Positions 1 through 11,031 of a stretch of 64,000 nt of DNA are shown piece after piece. The translations under genes and the position numbers were made by a program. The notes below the pieces were generated by a model, which saw only the letters and a program-made list of their open reading frames with translations, was not told where the DNA came from and did no database searches. The DNA lies in the IMG/VR virus record IMGVR_UViG_3300047444_000299, positions 119,071 to 183,070 of that record; one strand, given 5' to 3'. Source of the DNA: a virus. Every line of letters starts with the position of its first letter. Position 1 is the stretch's first letter.

Positions 1-2224
<2,224 letters not shown>

Positions 2225-2232
<8 letters not shown>

Positions 2233-3010
2233 TTGGATATTCTTCCGTGGTTTGAATTACATATGGATCGGTGATGTTCGCAGATTCTGGAATAACTTCA
2301 TTGGTTACCCGGTAAATCGATGCAGCATCATCTAATAGGCTTTCCACTTCACCGACAAAGTTAACAATTGTTTTCTTGATAATATTGGCGGATTGGATTT
2401 GTGGGTACAGATATCCGTATAGGTCGAATGTCAAGTTCCACACAACATGCCTACGATCATCTGCCATCAACCCAATCATTTCTTCCGCTGGCTCACACTC
2501 GGTTAGATTGATGTAAATGTCTCGGTCTACAACCCCGGCCAACGAATACTCTTTGATCTTGGCGTTAAAGTGCGGTTGGAAATACGGTAGAATCTGTTCG
2601 ATAATCTGCAACATGTCGTCTTCATATCTGGTGTAGATACAGACTTCAAACTCAAAGTTATACGGAACAGGCGCCAATTGTTTCTGGTGGACCTTAACCC
2701 CATCAACTTCGACAACGTTCATCGAGTATTGCAGGGTGTTGACTTTCCGTTTTTGATCATATGTCATCTTACGCATGAAGAAACTCATGCGCGGCAAGAT
2801 GGTTTGCATTTCTGGGAAATTAGGATCTGCGCCGTTTTTGTTCATGTTCTGCAAATAGGCGACGAACTTTTCTTTCGATTGATACGTGATCGGCACAACC
2901 ATTGGAACTGTTTTATCCGGGCGAAGGATATTCACCTTATTGAACAGGGTTCCCATCAGTACGACGTAGTTTCGTACTGACTTGTTGTATTGGTGGTTAT
3001 CGGTAAACAT
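2225..3010 (-). CDS. 15: Tail sheath stabilizer / tail completion protein (gp15)
   Basis: 261 aa against 272 in T4. Conserved stretches include VVLMGTLFNKV near the N-terminus, VPITYQSKEKFVAYL, and the strongly conserved YTRYEDDMLQIIEQILPYF followed by QPHFN. gp15 caps the contracted-competent tail and joins it to the neck. Start and stop overlap the flanking genes 14 and 16 by 1-8 bp, matching the T4 order 13-14-15-16-17. Confidence 0.95.
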
Positions 3011-3753
3011 TAGTAGTTTGCCCCAAATGGATCATTTTCATCAAATACTGTAAGCGCACTGCCTTCGGACTCGATCTGATCAGATTCGGAGTAGTCTGGG
3101 CGGTCAATGTCGCCATGCGTACCCAATTGAATCAATTCATCCAGAATATCCGAAGGAATATCAGTTCCTGTAGGATCTGGGATGGTGGATCTATTGATAA
3201 GCGGCATGTCTTCACGGCTATAAGCAAATTTCTGTGCGGTAATTCTACGGAATGGTAATGTTCCGTTAGGGTGGAACGGGTCATCCGCTTCAACCCAAAT
3301 GATTTCGAATAGCGAAGGTTGACCAGATGCGGCGCGAGCATCCCACATAATCAGGTCACCCGGACGTGGGAAGAACCCATTGGTCTGGTGTGCGAACATG
3401 TCAGGCTGCACGATTAGATCAATTTCATCGTTAACCGAAATACCAAACTTCGAATAGAAGTCCTGTTGCCCCTGCCAGCCATTGTAAGACTGTAGGTACA
3501 TGTTGACTTTATAATAGTCGGTAAACTTGTTTGTAGAGTCTTCACCAAATATACGATCTAGATTTGGTAGTTCTCGTTTGATGTACCAGAATTCTAACCC
3601 GGACATCTGGATTGATTCAGAAACCAGATCATTCAACAAATTCGACTCAGATAAGATGGAATTGTGATTGAAATATGGGTTGCGAATGTTATCCAGTGAT
3701 CTTGGGTCATCAGTTTCAATTGATGCCCAAGCGTTTTCATTCCATAGCGGCAT
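3010..3753 (-). CDS. 14: Neck protein (gp14)
   Basis: 247 aa (T4 256). It has the family N-terminus with NPYFNHNS, the conserved WYIKRELPNLDRIFGED, and FFPRPGDLIMWD...FEIIWVE in the middle. gp14 forms part of the head-tail connector with gp13. It starts 3 bp after the gene 13 stop and overlaps the gene 15 start by one base. Confidence 0.93.
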   Translation of the reverse strand: MPLWNENAWASIETDDPRSLDNIRNPYFNHNSILSESNLLNDLVSESIQMSGLEFWYIKRELPNLDRIFGEDSTNKFTDYYKVNMYLQSYNGWQGQQDFYSKFGISVNDEIDLIVQPDMFAHQTNGFFPRPGDLIMWDARAASGQPSLFEIIWVEADDPFHPNGTLPFRRITAQKFAYSREDMPLINRSTIPDPTGTDIPSDILDELIQLGTHGDIDRPDYSESDQIESEGSALTVFDENDPFGANY

Positions 3754-3756
3754 GAA

Positions 3757-4686
3757 TTACTCCATATAAAACGGAAGTGGTTCTTGCAGTAACAGCAGTT
3801 CTTTACGAAGTTCGGCAATCTCTGCCTGAGCCTCGTCATAGATCCCCTGACCGTTTACTGTGATACCGCCCGGTAATGGCTGACCGTTGAATTTCTTCAA
3901 ATTCGTGCCCCATTGCAGCTTGGTATACGCGGTCGCCATTTCTTTTAACCAACGGTTGTTATAAATCGATTGATTCATAAACGTCGCGGAATTCGCCGGA
4001 TCAACAGATGTGCCAGTGATTGTATATGCATATGGATTATGGTAATTCTGTTCCGCTCGGGTGACAAACAAGCCAGAAGCGGCATCCGGTTGCGAAATAT
4101 AGGATTGATCCACGTAAACACCGGAAGCCACATAGCATTCGATGATTACCACCTGACCGACTATTAGATTACCTTCACTCAGGATTTTCAATTTTCCCGA
4201 ATCGGTGTTGAACCAAAAGTTCAAATCTGGTGTGAAAAATCTTTGAATAAGTTCAAGGTTCTGTTGGAATGCATCATATAGCGCCAATCCATACCCACCA
4301 CCACTAAACATGCCCCCACCTTGGCTAGCAGCGCCAAGAGAACCAGACATCATTTTCAGTAGGTCGGCACCGGATTGCCACCCAGCATCGAATACAGAAC
4401 CATCAGACCATGCCCCACCAACCGACATTGTGTTTCGGTATACACGGGACACAGCTTGCAATTTGACATCGAGTTGGATCAAACCCGCTGCGACATCATC
4501 TTGCGAAATTGTTTTGACCAAATACATCTTGTTAACACCGTCATAGTGGTAATCAACATAGATGTCTACAGCCCTATCGATTGCTTCAAATAACTGGGGT
4601 TCGGTTACGTTAATTGTATTAACCGGGGCGCCTAGTCGAGAAAGAATGATATTTTTAAGTTGAATAGGATTTGTAGCTGTTGCCAT
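3757..4686 (-). CDS. 13: Neck protein (gp13)
   Basis: 309 aa, the same length as T4 gp13. Recognisable by IQLKNIILSRLGAPV at the N-terminus and the FEAIDRAVDIYVDYHYDG segment. gp13 is the portal-proximal connector protein. It is the first gene of a late unit: a perfect late promoter TATAAATA lies 25-32 bp upstream and a terminator for the preceding operon lies just beyond it. Confidence 0.94.
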   Translation of the reverse strand: MATATNPIQLKNIILSRLGAPVNTINVTEPQLFEAIDRAVDIYVDYHYDGVNKMYLVKTISQDDVAAGLIQLDVKLQAVSRVYRNTMSVGGAWSDGSVFDAGWQSGADLLKMMSGSLGAASQGGGMFSGGGYGLALYDAFQQNLELIQRFFTPDLNFWFNTDSGKLKILSEGNLIVGQVVIIECYVASGVYVDQSYISQPDAASGLFVTRAEQNYHNPYAYTITGTSVDPANSATFMNQSIYNNRWLKEMATAYTKLQWGTNLKKFNGQPLPGGITVNGQGIYDEAQAEIAELRKELLLLQEPLPFYME

Positions 4687-4710
4687 GATTTATCCCCAAT
4701 TGATACACGT

Positions 4711-4718
4711 ATTTATAA
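4711..4718 (-). promoter_or_regulatory. Late promoter for gene 13-17 unit
   Basis: TATAAATA on the minus strand, an exact match to the T4 late promoter, 25 bp before the gene 13 ATG. A gp55-type late sigma factor is encoded in this window. Confidence 0.85.
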
Positions 4719-4722
4719 ACGA

Positions 4723-4749
4723 AAAAAGGGGCCATTTGGCCCCTTTTAT
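4723..4749 (-). terminator. Intrinsic terminator ending the gene 25-to-oxygenase late unit
   Basis: 6-bp GGGGCC/GGCCCC hairpin with ATTT loop followed on the minus strand by TTTTTTCG. The plus side also has a short T run, so it may work both ways. The gene 13 promoter follows within 5 bp. Confidence 0.85.
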
Positions 4750-5226
4750 TTATTCTACAGTCATCCAGATTGCCCAGAGATTGTCTTCCTTAACTTTCGG
4801 AACTTCATGCTCATGGGTAATATTGAATGTGATAGAATCACCCGGTTCTAACATGAACAGTTCACCGTCAATGATGATCTGTTGGTTTTCACCCAACGCA
4901 ACACATAAGAAGCTTGCTGTGTTCTTGGTTCCAACCCAGTTGTTCATGCGATCTAGCAGGCCAACACCTTTGTCATACTTCCGAAAGAAAAACAGGAATG
5001 TTTTATCCCAGATACCTTTCGGGGTTACATCGATGATATTTGCTTTATCAGGGCGAGGGATTTTGTACCACTTCCACGTTTTATACATAGAAGGGTTCTT
5101 CATCCCATTTGCACCCATTCTACGACGAATGGATGTCGAATCATCCCAAGCGGCGGTATCTTGAATTGCGGTTAGCAACTTCACAGCCTTCTTGGTCAGA
5201 TGTTTTCTTCTAATTTGAATGCTCAT
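4750..5226 (-). CDS. Conserved hypothetical protein in tail operon, possible cupin-like C-terminus
   Basis: 158 aa, last gene of its late unit, stop immediately before the terminator. The N-terminus is basic (IQIRRKHLTKKAVKLL). The C-terminal half alternates beta-type hydrophobic segments with IIIDGELFMLEPGDSITF and a trailing HEHEV, which looks like a jelly-roll or cupin fold. It overlaps the upstream 2OG oxygenase gene by 4 bp (ATGA), so the two probably act together or are at least co-translated. I do not recognise a named family and assign no reaction. Confidence 0.75.
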   Translation of the reverse strand: MSIQIRRKHLTKKAVKLLTAIQDTAAWDDSTSIRRRMGANGMKNPSMYKTWKWYKIPRPDKANIIDVTPKGIWDKTFLFFFRKYDKGVGLLDRMNNWVGTKNTASFLCVALGENQQIIIDGELFMLEPGDSITFNITHEHEVPKVKEDNLWAIWMTVE

Positions 5227-5717
5227 AGGTAAAGATACAATGCTATATAACGTTTATGGGATACCGGTCTGACCGCATGTACCAGCTTGTTGCCGGTGAC
5301 ATGGATACCAGTGCCGATAGTGTCTGGATAAAAGGTTTCGTCGCCCGTAGGGCCATCAAAATACGCCGAGAACCCATCACCGTCTGCCACCAGTGGTACA
5401 ACACAGAAACTCAGGTAGTGATGTGAATCAATATGCATCGGGATAAAATCACCCGGCTCATATTTATTTACAATCACTTCCTCAAGGAATTGTCCGCATT
5501 TAGGGGCAACCTTGATCAATTTTTCACGAATTGATTTGGGAATATCTAAGTTGATCATAGATCGGTATTTAGCAGGCACCTTATCTACAGTACGGAATAA
5601 GGTGGTGCCATTAGATCGGTCGGTGAATCTCTTTGTATCAAATTCATCAAGTTCACCCACAATCTCTTTGCAGAACTCAGGGGTGAACTCTGGAATGTCG
5701 ATAACGTTTAATGTCAC
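5223..5717 (-). CDS. 2-oxoglutarate/Fe(II)-dependent dioxygenase, prolyl-4-hydroxylase type
   Basis: 164 aa, a compact double-stranded beta-helix enzyme. The HxD iron ligands are visible in MHIDSHHYLSF (near residue 96), the distal His in NKLVHAVRPV, and the 2OG-binding Arg in HKRYIALYLYL at the C-terminus. Such enzymes are common in T4-like phages of aquatic bacteria and hydroxylate peptides or nucleic acids; the substrate here is unknown. It sits between a tail-associated gene and the cupin-like gene, with 4-bp overlaps on both sides, and would be expressed late. Confidence 0.85.
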   Translation of the reverse strand: MTLNVIDIPEFTPEFCKEIVGELDEFDTKRFTDRSNGTTLFRTVDKVPAKYRSMINLDIPKSIREKLIKVAPKCGQFLEEVIVNKYEPGDFIPMHIDSHHYLSFCVVPLVADGDGFSAYFDGPTGDETFYPDTIGTGIHVTGNKLVHAVRPVSHKRYIALYLYL

Positions 5718-6289
5718 TGATTATACAGTCCTAGACCTAGTAGGTTCTTCGGCCCCATAGCTTCATGCAACCCACCGTCCAATTTAGCCTCATGTTCGGC
5801 GGCTTGTTGTTCGATGGTGATAAAGTCGAAGTCTGGGTTGTTGATGTACGATTGTTTCAGGATCTTGTTAGCGCGTTTCACGCCGTCGATATAATCGTTC
5901 ATATCGGCAAGTTCATCATGCAGCAAGCCAGCCTTATCGGCAAGTTTGGTCACAACATCCCGGATCAAATCTAGTTGAACTTCCAAATGGAATCTGGCAT
6001 AGATTTTTTCTTTACATTGGTTATTTACCATTGTTTCGTAGATTTTAGTCTTAGAAGTGGCAATATCCACAATCTTAAAGCTGTCCTTGACCCCTTCAAT
6101 CTTTTGGGTCTTTACGTCTATTTCAACTTCAACGTAACTGTAATGTTCTGTATCCAACCACTCCAGTGGAACAACACCAATTGTATTGATGTAGGCACCG
6201 GAAGTAGCGTTAAATTGGACCAGCATTTTAGACTGTCCGGTTGGAATTACACTATCAAGTGCATTAACTGTGTTAATTGTATCAATCAT
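5714..6289 (-). CDS. Tail-operon hypothetical protein, possible fibre assembly factor
   Basis: 191 aa with a beta-rich N-terminal half (YSYVEVEIDVKTQKIEG) and a helical C-terminal half (IRDVVTKLADKAGLLHDEL...). There is no signal peptide or membrane segment. It follows the fibre/baseplate genes in the late unit and overlaps the oxygenase gene by 4 bp. The position is that of fibre chaperones in many myoviruses, but no family was recognised and the role is inferred from position only. Confidence 0.7.
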   Translation of the reverse strand: MIDTINTVNALDSVIPTGQSKMLVQFNATSGAYINTIGVVPLEWLDTEHYSYVEVEIDVKTQKIEGVKDSFKIVDIATSKTKIYETMVNNQCKEKIYARFHLEVQLDLIRDVVTKLADKAGLLHDELADMNDYIDGVKRANKILKQSYINNPDFDFITIEQQAAEHEAKLDGGLHEAMGPKNLLGLGLYNQ

Positions 6290-6298
6290 AATTCACCA

Positions 6299-6829
6299 TT
6301 AAGTTGGTAGTGTCCAGAAGTTAAGGTCACGCCATCCGCCATTTTCGGTTAGGATCATTGTTCTGCGCACCCATGCGGTTAAGGTCGATGATCCATTCCC
6401 CCAACCATGTACATAGTTGTACTGGTCTTCGAATACGATAACCGAACCAACTGGAACCCCTGTGTATGTACTTACCATCTGAGCTAATGGGCCGGTCCCG
6501 CCGTAAATCCAACGCGGTAGGGTTACCGCTGGTGGGATTGAAGGCTGAATTGTTACGTTCCAGAATTTGACAATGTTTGCGTACACCTGATCCGGGGTAA
6601 CGTATGCATTGACCGCCCATGATAATATGGACTCCGAGTCAGTCGCTTTACGCACCAATCCGGCTACAGTGGTACTAGCATATACCGGGATATACTTCGC
6701 CTCTACAATCGCATCCTGCACGTTTGTAGAGGTGAATCCTTTGGCAACCGCTGCGCCTGTTGTGTTATCAAAAGTGACTTTTGCCCCGGCGTAGGATTCA
6801 GAAATCAACTTAGCATTTGTATATGTCAT
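6299..6829 (-). CDS. Tail fibre-like structural protein
   Basis: 176 aa. The N-terminus carries the fibre-type signature TSTNVQDAIVEAKYIPVYASTT followed by GLVRKAT, common in phage fibres and gp12-like trimeric proteins. The C-terminus is aromatic and ends WRDLNFWTLPT. It lies in the place of T4 genes 11/12, directly after gene 10 and its small companion. Which T4 protein it replaces cannot be decided from sequence alone. Confidence 0.7.
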   Translation of the reverse strand: MTYTNAKLISESYAGAKVTFDNTTGAAVAKGFTSTNVQDAIVEAKYIPVYASTTVAGLVRKATDSESILSWAVNAYVTPDQVYANIVKFWNVTIQPSIPPAVTLPRWIYGGTGPLAQMVSTYTGVPVGSVIVFEDQYNYVHGWGNGSSTLTAWVRRTMILTENGGWRDLNFWTLPT

Positions 6830-6837
6830 GTTTCACC

Positions 6838-7443
6838 TTACGCGATGCGTAGCCAGCTATAAAAGGTTCTGGTGTATTTAGTCTCGGAACCTAGAAGCTC
6901 CCACCAGCCGTAGCCTAGATATCCCGGCGTACCACCGAATGTGGTTGTTGTAGTTGCAATGGTCAGGCCAAGTTGGACGTTGTTATCAACCATGTGAGCG
7001 GTGGTATCGACAAAGGTAACGGTCACAGTGTTTGTAGACGCAACAACCGATGCAAACACCGATGTGACAGCAACCAATACAGCTCGGATTTTTGTCGCGA
7101 TTTGAGTTGTGGTATCGGTTGACAAAATTGCAACCGTATAACCCATGATTGACAGGTTGCCGGTGGTTGGTGTACCTGTAACGGTAATCACGCTTACTTG
7201 CGAACTACTTGACGTAGGGGCAAGATTCGGGTTACGCGAACTCAGGGTTACAATCACTTGACCGGGTTGGGTCATTGCACCATGCCAAATTTGATCCAAT
7301 GCCGCCTGTACGTTTGGTGTTAGTACACCCACCGCAATTTGGGCTGCCGTAGCAGCCCCAACTTGAGGGGACAAGGTTTGATCAAAAGCAATGTTTACCG
7401 CGTTCTTAGTTGTTACACTAGCGGCTGATCTATTAATACTCAT
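6838..7443 (-). CDS. Baseplate- or fibre-associated protein following gp10
   Basis: 201 aa from the ATG at 7443, which overlaps the gene 10 stop (TAATG); an earlier ATG at 7461 would lie inside gene 10 and is less likely. The N-terminal helix-prone part VGAATAAQIAVGVLTPNVQ resembles fibre attachment segments. The C-terminus ends YSWLRIA, echoing the YIWVRTA end of gp10, so it probably shares the terminal collar fold. Thr/Val-rich middle. It may occupy the place of gp11. Confidence 0.7.
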   Translation of the reverse strand: MSINRSAASVTTKNAVNIAFDQTLSPQVGAATAAQIAVGVLTPNVQAALDQIWHGAMTQPGQVIVTLSSRNPNLAPTSSSSQVSVITVTGTPTTGNLSIMGYTVAILSTDTTTQIATKIRAVLVAVTSVFASVVASTNTVTVTFVDTTAHMVDNNVQLGLTIATTTTTFGGTPGYLGYGWWELLGSETKYTRTFYSWLRIA

Positions 7444-9206
7444 TATGCAGTTCGCACCCAAATATATGTTGTAATGGCTGGTGGGATAATCGCAAAGTCA
7501 GATGCGGTTTGACCCGATGTGCCATTGAAATTAACTGTCGCCAATTCATAAGTTGCCAGTGGCATTAATGTTTGGTCTGGATCTGGTAAACAACCTGTTA
7601 GGTTGATTTCACCAGTACCTGATAGAGCTTCCCGCAGGTATTCACGATCCGATACCATTTCAGGGATATGCGCAAGGCTAAGTTGCACTTGACGCGATCC
7701 GATCAAGTTACCAGCAATTTTCGCCGGATTCCCGTAGTCATCCAGTACCGCCGAGTTAACACCAAACAATGGATCTGGCTGACTGGTATTATCCAATGTG
7801 TCATCAAAACCAAAAATGGTTTTACCCTTCGCATATCTAGCCCATGTACCGAATCCCATATAAAGACTTGGGTTGGCCGGGTTATTCGCGTTCATGTACA
7901 GAGAACCAACCGGGTAGATCGATTCGAGCAATTGAACAACGTTTGCAAACCGGATGTTGGTTTCAGTACCGGCTACGGGGGCCATGTTCTGTGCAGTTGC
8001 AGCAGTTGTATCGGTGTAACGAATCTTGTTCGAACGGTTGAAAATGAACGATGTATCCAAGAAGGCTGTTGCCACTCGGGATTTAATCCCATCCGGGCTA
8101 TCCCATTCTAGGATCGAACCAATTTCGTTGTTGTAATAGATGATCGTAACAATGTCACCATCATTTAAATCAGGGCTGATGGTTATTTGGTTCCAACGAC
8201 CTAGACTGTCAACACTTAATTTGTAGTCTTCATTTGCAGCCGGGTTTAACAAAGCTTTACCAGATTCAACTAGAACCGTACCATTAACCAGAACCTGACA
8301 AGCAGCCGGGTTGATTTCTTCATCCGCAGGACAACCAAAGTCTGTCAGGCTGTATGCCCCACCCACTTTGATTCGTGTACTCTGGCCGGATATCGGTGCA
8401 GTTGGGTTTGCAGTAGCAAGCATCTGTACATCATAACGAACATACGATACCGGGGAACTTGCAACACCTTTACTGTAACTGATGATGGTGATGATATCGC
8501 CAATGACCACGTATGGTACATAGATATCAACGCCATTTAATCGACCGACAACACCACCAACTTTAGAACCGTAGTCGGTGCTTGCCAATGTCGAATCATA
8601 GGTTAGCAAAGTACCGTTACGATAGACTTGAACCGCAGCGGCGTTATAGCCAGCGGTGCTAATGTTGGTGAAGAAACCGTCAGTATATTGACCACTGGTA
8701 ACACGGAAAGATTGAACCACAACACCTGTTCCCGGTGCTTGCGGAACGGAGTCTAATTTCATGTTATTGATGTAACGCCATGTCGCAGGCGAGGTGTATA
8801 CAAAAGTTAGATCGCTAAAGTCGGTTGCAAAATCAACTGGGTTGGTTGAACCGCCGATAGAGTCACCGGACATTGGGTGTACAATACAATCATTGGTGCC
8901 CCAAGAGGCGTGTACATCGCGTAATTTGATTACGCGACCGTATTCAGCAGGGGAACCTTTTGGTAGCGTCACCGATACAACACCCTGTAGGGTATTGATG
9001 TTATAGGCTTCACCGAAGTCTGGGGTTAGTGTGGAACCATTGGCCCATGACCATGTTTGAAACGCACCCGCTGGGTGGAACTCAGTCCCATCACCCAGCT
9101 TGTTATATGCTTCGTCAAAGTTCGACTTGATTTTGATCCCACCCTGACGAATGTAATCGCCAGTGGAATCATCTACAGCCGCACCTAAAATAATATCTTG
9201 TTTCAT
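7443..9206 (-). CDS. 10: Baseplate wedge protein gp10
   Basis: 587 aa (T4 602). The N-terminus MKQDIILGAAVDDSTGDYIR is almost the T4 start; YINTLQ-type and LPKGSPAEYGRVIKLRD segments follow. The C-terminal collar domain has IYPVGSLYMNANNPANPSLY and MGFGTWARYAKGK, as in T4. gp10 forms the trimeric wedge subunit that carries the short fibres. It lies directly downstream of gene 9 in a 25-6-7-8-9-10 order identical to T4 genes 6-10. Confidence 0.95.
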   Translation of the reverse strand: MKQDIILGAAVDDSTGDYIRQGGIKIKSNFDEAYNKLGDGTEFHPAGAFQTWSWANGSTLTPDFGEAYNINTLQGVVSVTLPKGSPAEYGRVIKLRDVHASWGTNDCIVHPMSGDSIGGSTNPVDFATDFSDLTFVYTSPATWRYINNMKLDSVPQAPGTGVVVQSFRVTSGQYTDGFFTNISTAGYNAAAVQVYRNGTLLTYDSTLASTDYGSKVGGVVGRLNGVDIYVPYVVIGDIITIISYSKGVASSPVSYVRYDVQMLATANPTAPISGQSTRIKVGGAYSLTDFGCPADEEINPAACQVLVNGTVLVESGKALLNPAANEDYKLSVDSLGRWNQITISPDLNDGDIVTIIYYNNEIGSILEWDSPDGIKSRVATAFLDTSFIFNRSNKIRYTDTTAATAQNMAPVAGTETNIRFANVVQLLESIYPVGSLYMNANNPANPSLYMGFGTWARYAKGKTIFGFDDTLDNTSQPDPLFGVNSAVLDDYGNPAKIAGNLIGSRQVQLSLAHIPEMVSDREYLREALSGTGEINLTGCLPDPDQTLMPLATYELATVNFNGTSGQTASDFAIIPPAITTYIWVRTA

Positions 9207-9217
9207 TTAGCCTACCA

Positions 9218-10027
9218 TCACAATACGATACGGGTGAAATCAGTTGATCTAACAGCAACTTTTACTTGTGGTAAAGTTGTGGTTAATGTCATAATGACGG
9301 AACCAGACTGAATAGAAAAATCGATGTCATATACACGAGTAGGGCCGGTACTAAGAACCGAGGATTCATTATAAACATGCGTTGTTCCGTCATGAGCAAG
9401 ATGGATTTCTGAGGAAGTAACAGCCGTACCACCTGTGCGTTGCAGTCCGGTGACGAACAATTGCGCAGATGTAAATGAATCTGTACTACCGATTGTGTAT
9501 GTAACTGGGGTGGATGGGGTAAACACAAAGACTGTATCAACCAGTCGAATGGTACGATCCATCAAACTCTTGAGAGAGTAAGTCCAGTTTACTTGTCCGG
9601 GTGTATCATTGATACACACAAAGGTTACTTCAATAAAGTTGACGTTCAATACAACCGGAGTCAAGAGACTGTCGATTTCTTCGATACCATCCGCTCTTAC
9701 AGAAATGGGGTTGGTTGACCACGAACCGAATGGATCGCGGAGTTTAACCATTTCCCCAATTTTACCGTTTGGTAGTTTGACGGTTAGCACACCGTTACGG
9801 GTATCGACGTTCAACATACTACCCGGATCTACTGGGTAGGTGTAATAGGCGCGAGCCGGTGTTTGGAAATAACCAGTTGAATGAATGTTTTGAGGGTTCG
9901 AACCTTGTTCACCAAAGGAGTCGTAAATCTCGCTTAACATTGCATTGAGCTTGGTTGCACCATTATATAAGGTGTCGCCCGTGGTGTTATCACCAGCAAC
10001 ACCCGTGATAAGCAGGTTTTTACTCAT
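9218..10027 (-). CDS. 9: Baseplate wedge protein gp9, long fibre connector
   Basis: 269 aa (T4 288). The N-terminus reads ITGVAGDNTTGDTLYNGATK, matching the T4 gp9 start, then HSTGYFQTPARAYYT. gp9 is the trimeric socket joining long tail fibres to the baseplate. It begins 2 bp after gene 8 ends. The C-terminal domain is more divergent, as expected for fibre-binding parts. Confidence 0.9.
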   Translation of the reverse strand: MSKNLLITGVAGDNTTGDTLYNGATKLNAMLSEIYDSFGEQGSNPQNIHSTGYFQTPARAYYTYPVDPGSMLNVDTRNGVLTVKLPNGKIGEMVKLRDPFGSWSTNPISVRADGIEEIDSLLTPVVLNVNFIEVTFVCINDTPGQVNWTYSLKSLMDRTIRLVDTVFVFTPSTPVTYTIGSTDSFTSAQLFVTGLQRTGGTAVTSSEIHLAHDGTTHVYNESSVLSTGPTRVYDIDFSIQSGSVIMTLTTTLPQVKVAVRSTDFTRIVL

Positions 10028-10029
10028 TA

Positions 10030-11031
10030 TTAGAAACTCAAAATAATTCGGATAGATTCGGTTTGATCGCTAGAGCGATAAATCGGTGGGCGGTTCTCGA
10101 CATAAAGAACTTCACCAGATTCAACCAGAAGTTGGTCGGGGTTGTAGGAATAATCAGTAGCTTTTACATCGGGGTCACCCTGATGTGCTTTCGCAAGCAA
10201 CGGGTTCACAATAATTGCTAACTGACGATACCCGGTGTTCCCCACCCGGTTTGTGTTTGTGAAGTCTCTATCTGTCAACTGCGCAGATCCCATCAGAGAG
10301 CTACAGTTGATGTCAAAGATCGTCCGGCTAATTTGGTTGATGTTCCCTAGATCCACAATCCCCCACTTGCTAGGATTTGATTGAATCTCATCTGGGGTCG
10401 GAACCACAATGTAGTCATCATTTGTCGAGTTGATAACTTCATCCGGTGGAATCGTGTACAGGTATGCCCACAGGTAACCATCACCTGTATCAATCGCGGA
10501 ATTCTTACCCTTGGGGATATTGTCATATTCACCCAAGCTGGCGGTTGGAGTCCATGCCCCACCGGCCATTAAACACGCGGTTCTATCTCGAAGTTGGTTA
10601 ACGCTACAAACACCATCGACTTGAGGCTCTTGCACACAGCGATAAACCATGTAGCCAGCATCGGATGTTTCATATTTATTCACACCGGTTAGGGAGTTTA
10701 CAACAACCACATCATCAACATGGAAGGTCAAACTATCTTGATAATTTGGATTACCCCAGTCTCTGCGAGGGATTACCGGAATCCACGACAACTTGGAAAC
10801 TTTCATCAACCCAAGCATGTCATCCCAGAGTGCCGCAATACCGGTGTCGTTGGTCACCGGGTACGGCGGCTTGAAATATGAACTCGATTCGTAGGTAGAC
10901 CACGGGGTTGCCCTCCCGAACGACATATAATATGTGTTCGAGTCGGCATCGTCCGCAATTCTTCCAATAAAGTTCATCATCGCAGTGGTTCTAAATTTAG
11001 GGGTTACAACCCCACGATATATAATTGTCAT
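10030..11031 (-). CDS. 8: Baseplate wedge protein gp8
   Basis: 333 aa, practically the T4 length of 334. Landmarks: IYRGVVTPKFRTTAMMNFIG at the start, VIPRRDWGNPNYQDSLTF, the Cys-containing YRCVQEPQVDGVCSVNQL, DGYLWAYLYTIPPDE, and the ending EVLYVENRPPIYRSSDQTE. It is a dimer in the T4 wedge, contacting gp6, gp7 and gp10. Its start codon overlaps the gene 7 stop by one base. Confidence 0.96.
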   Translation of the reverse strand: MTIIYRGVVTPKFRTTAMMNFIGRIADDADSNTYYMSFGRATPWSTYESSSYFKPPYPVTNDTGIAALWDDMLGLMKVSKLSWIPVIPRRDWGNPNYQDSLTFHVDDVVVVNSLTGVNKYETSDAGYMVYRCVQEPQVDGVCSVNQLRDRTACLMAGGAWTPTASLGEYDNIPKGKNSAIDTGDGYLWAYLYTIPPDEVINSTNDDYIVVPTPDEIQSNPSKWGIVDLGNINQISRTIFDINCSSLMGSAQLTDRDFTNTNRVGNTGYRQLAIIVNPLLAKAHQGDPDVKATDYSYNPDQLLVESGEVLYVENRPPIYRSSDQTESIRIILSF

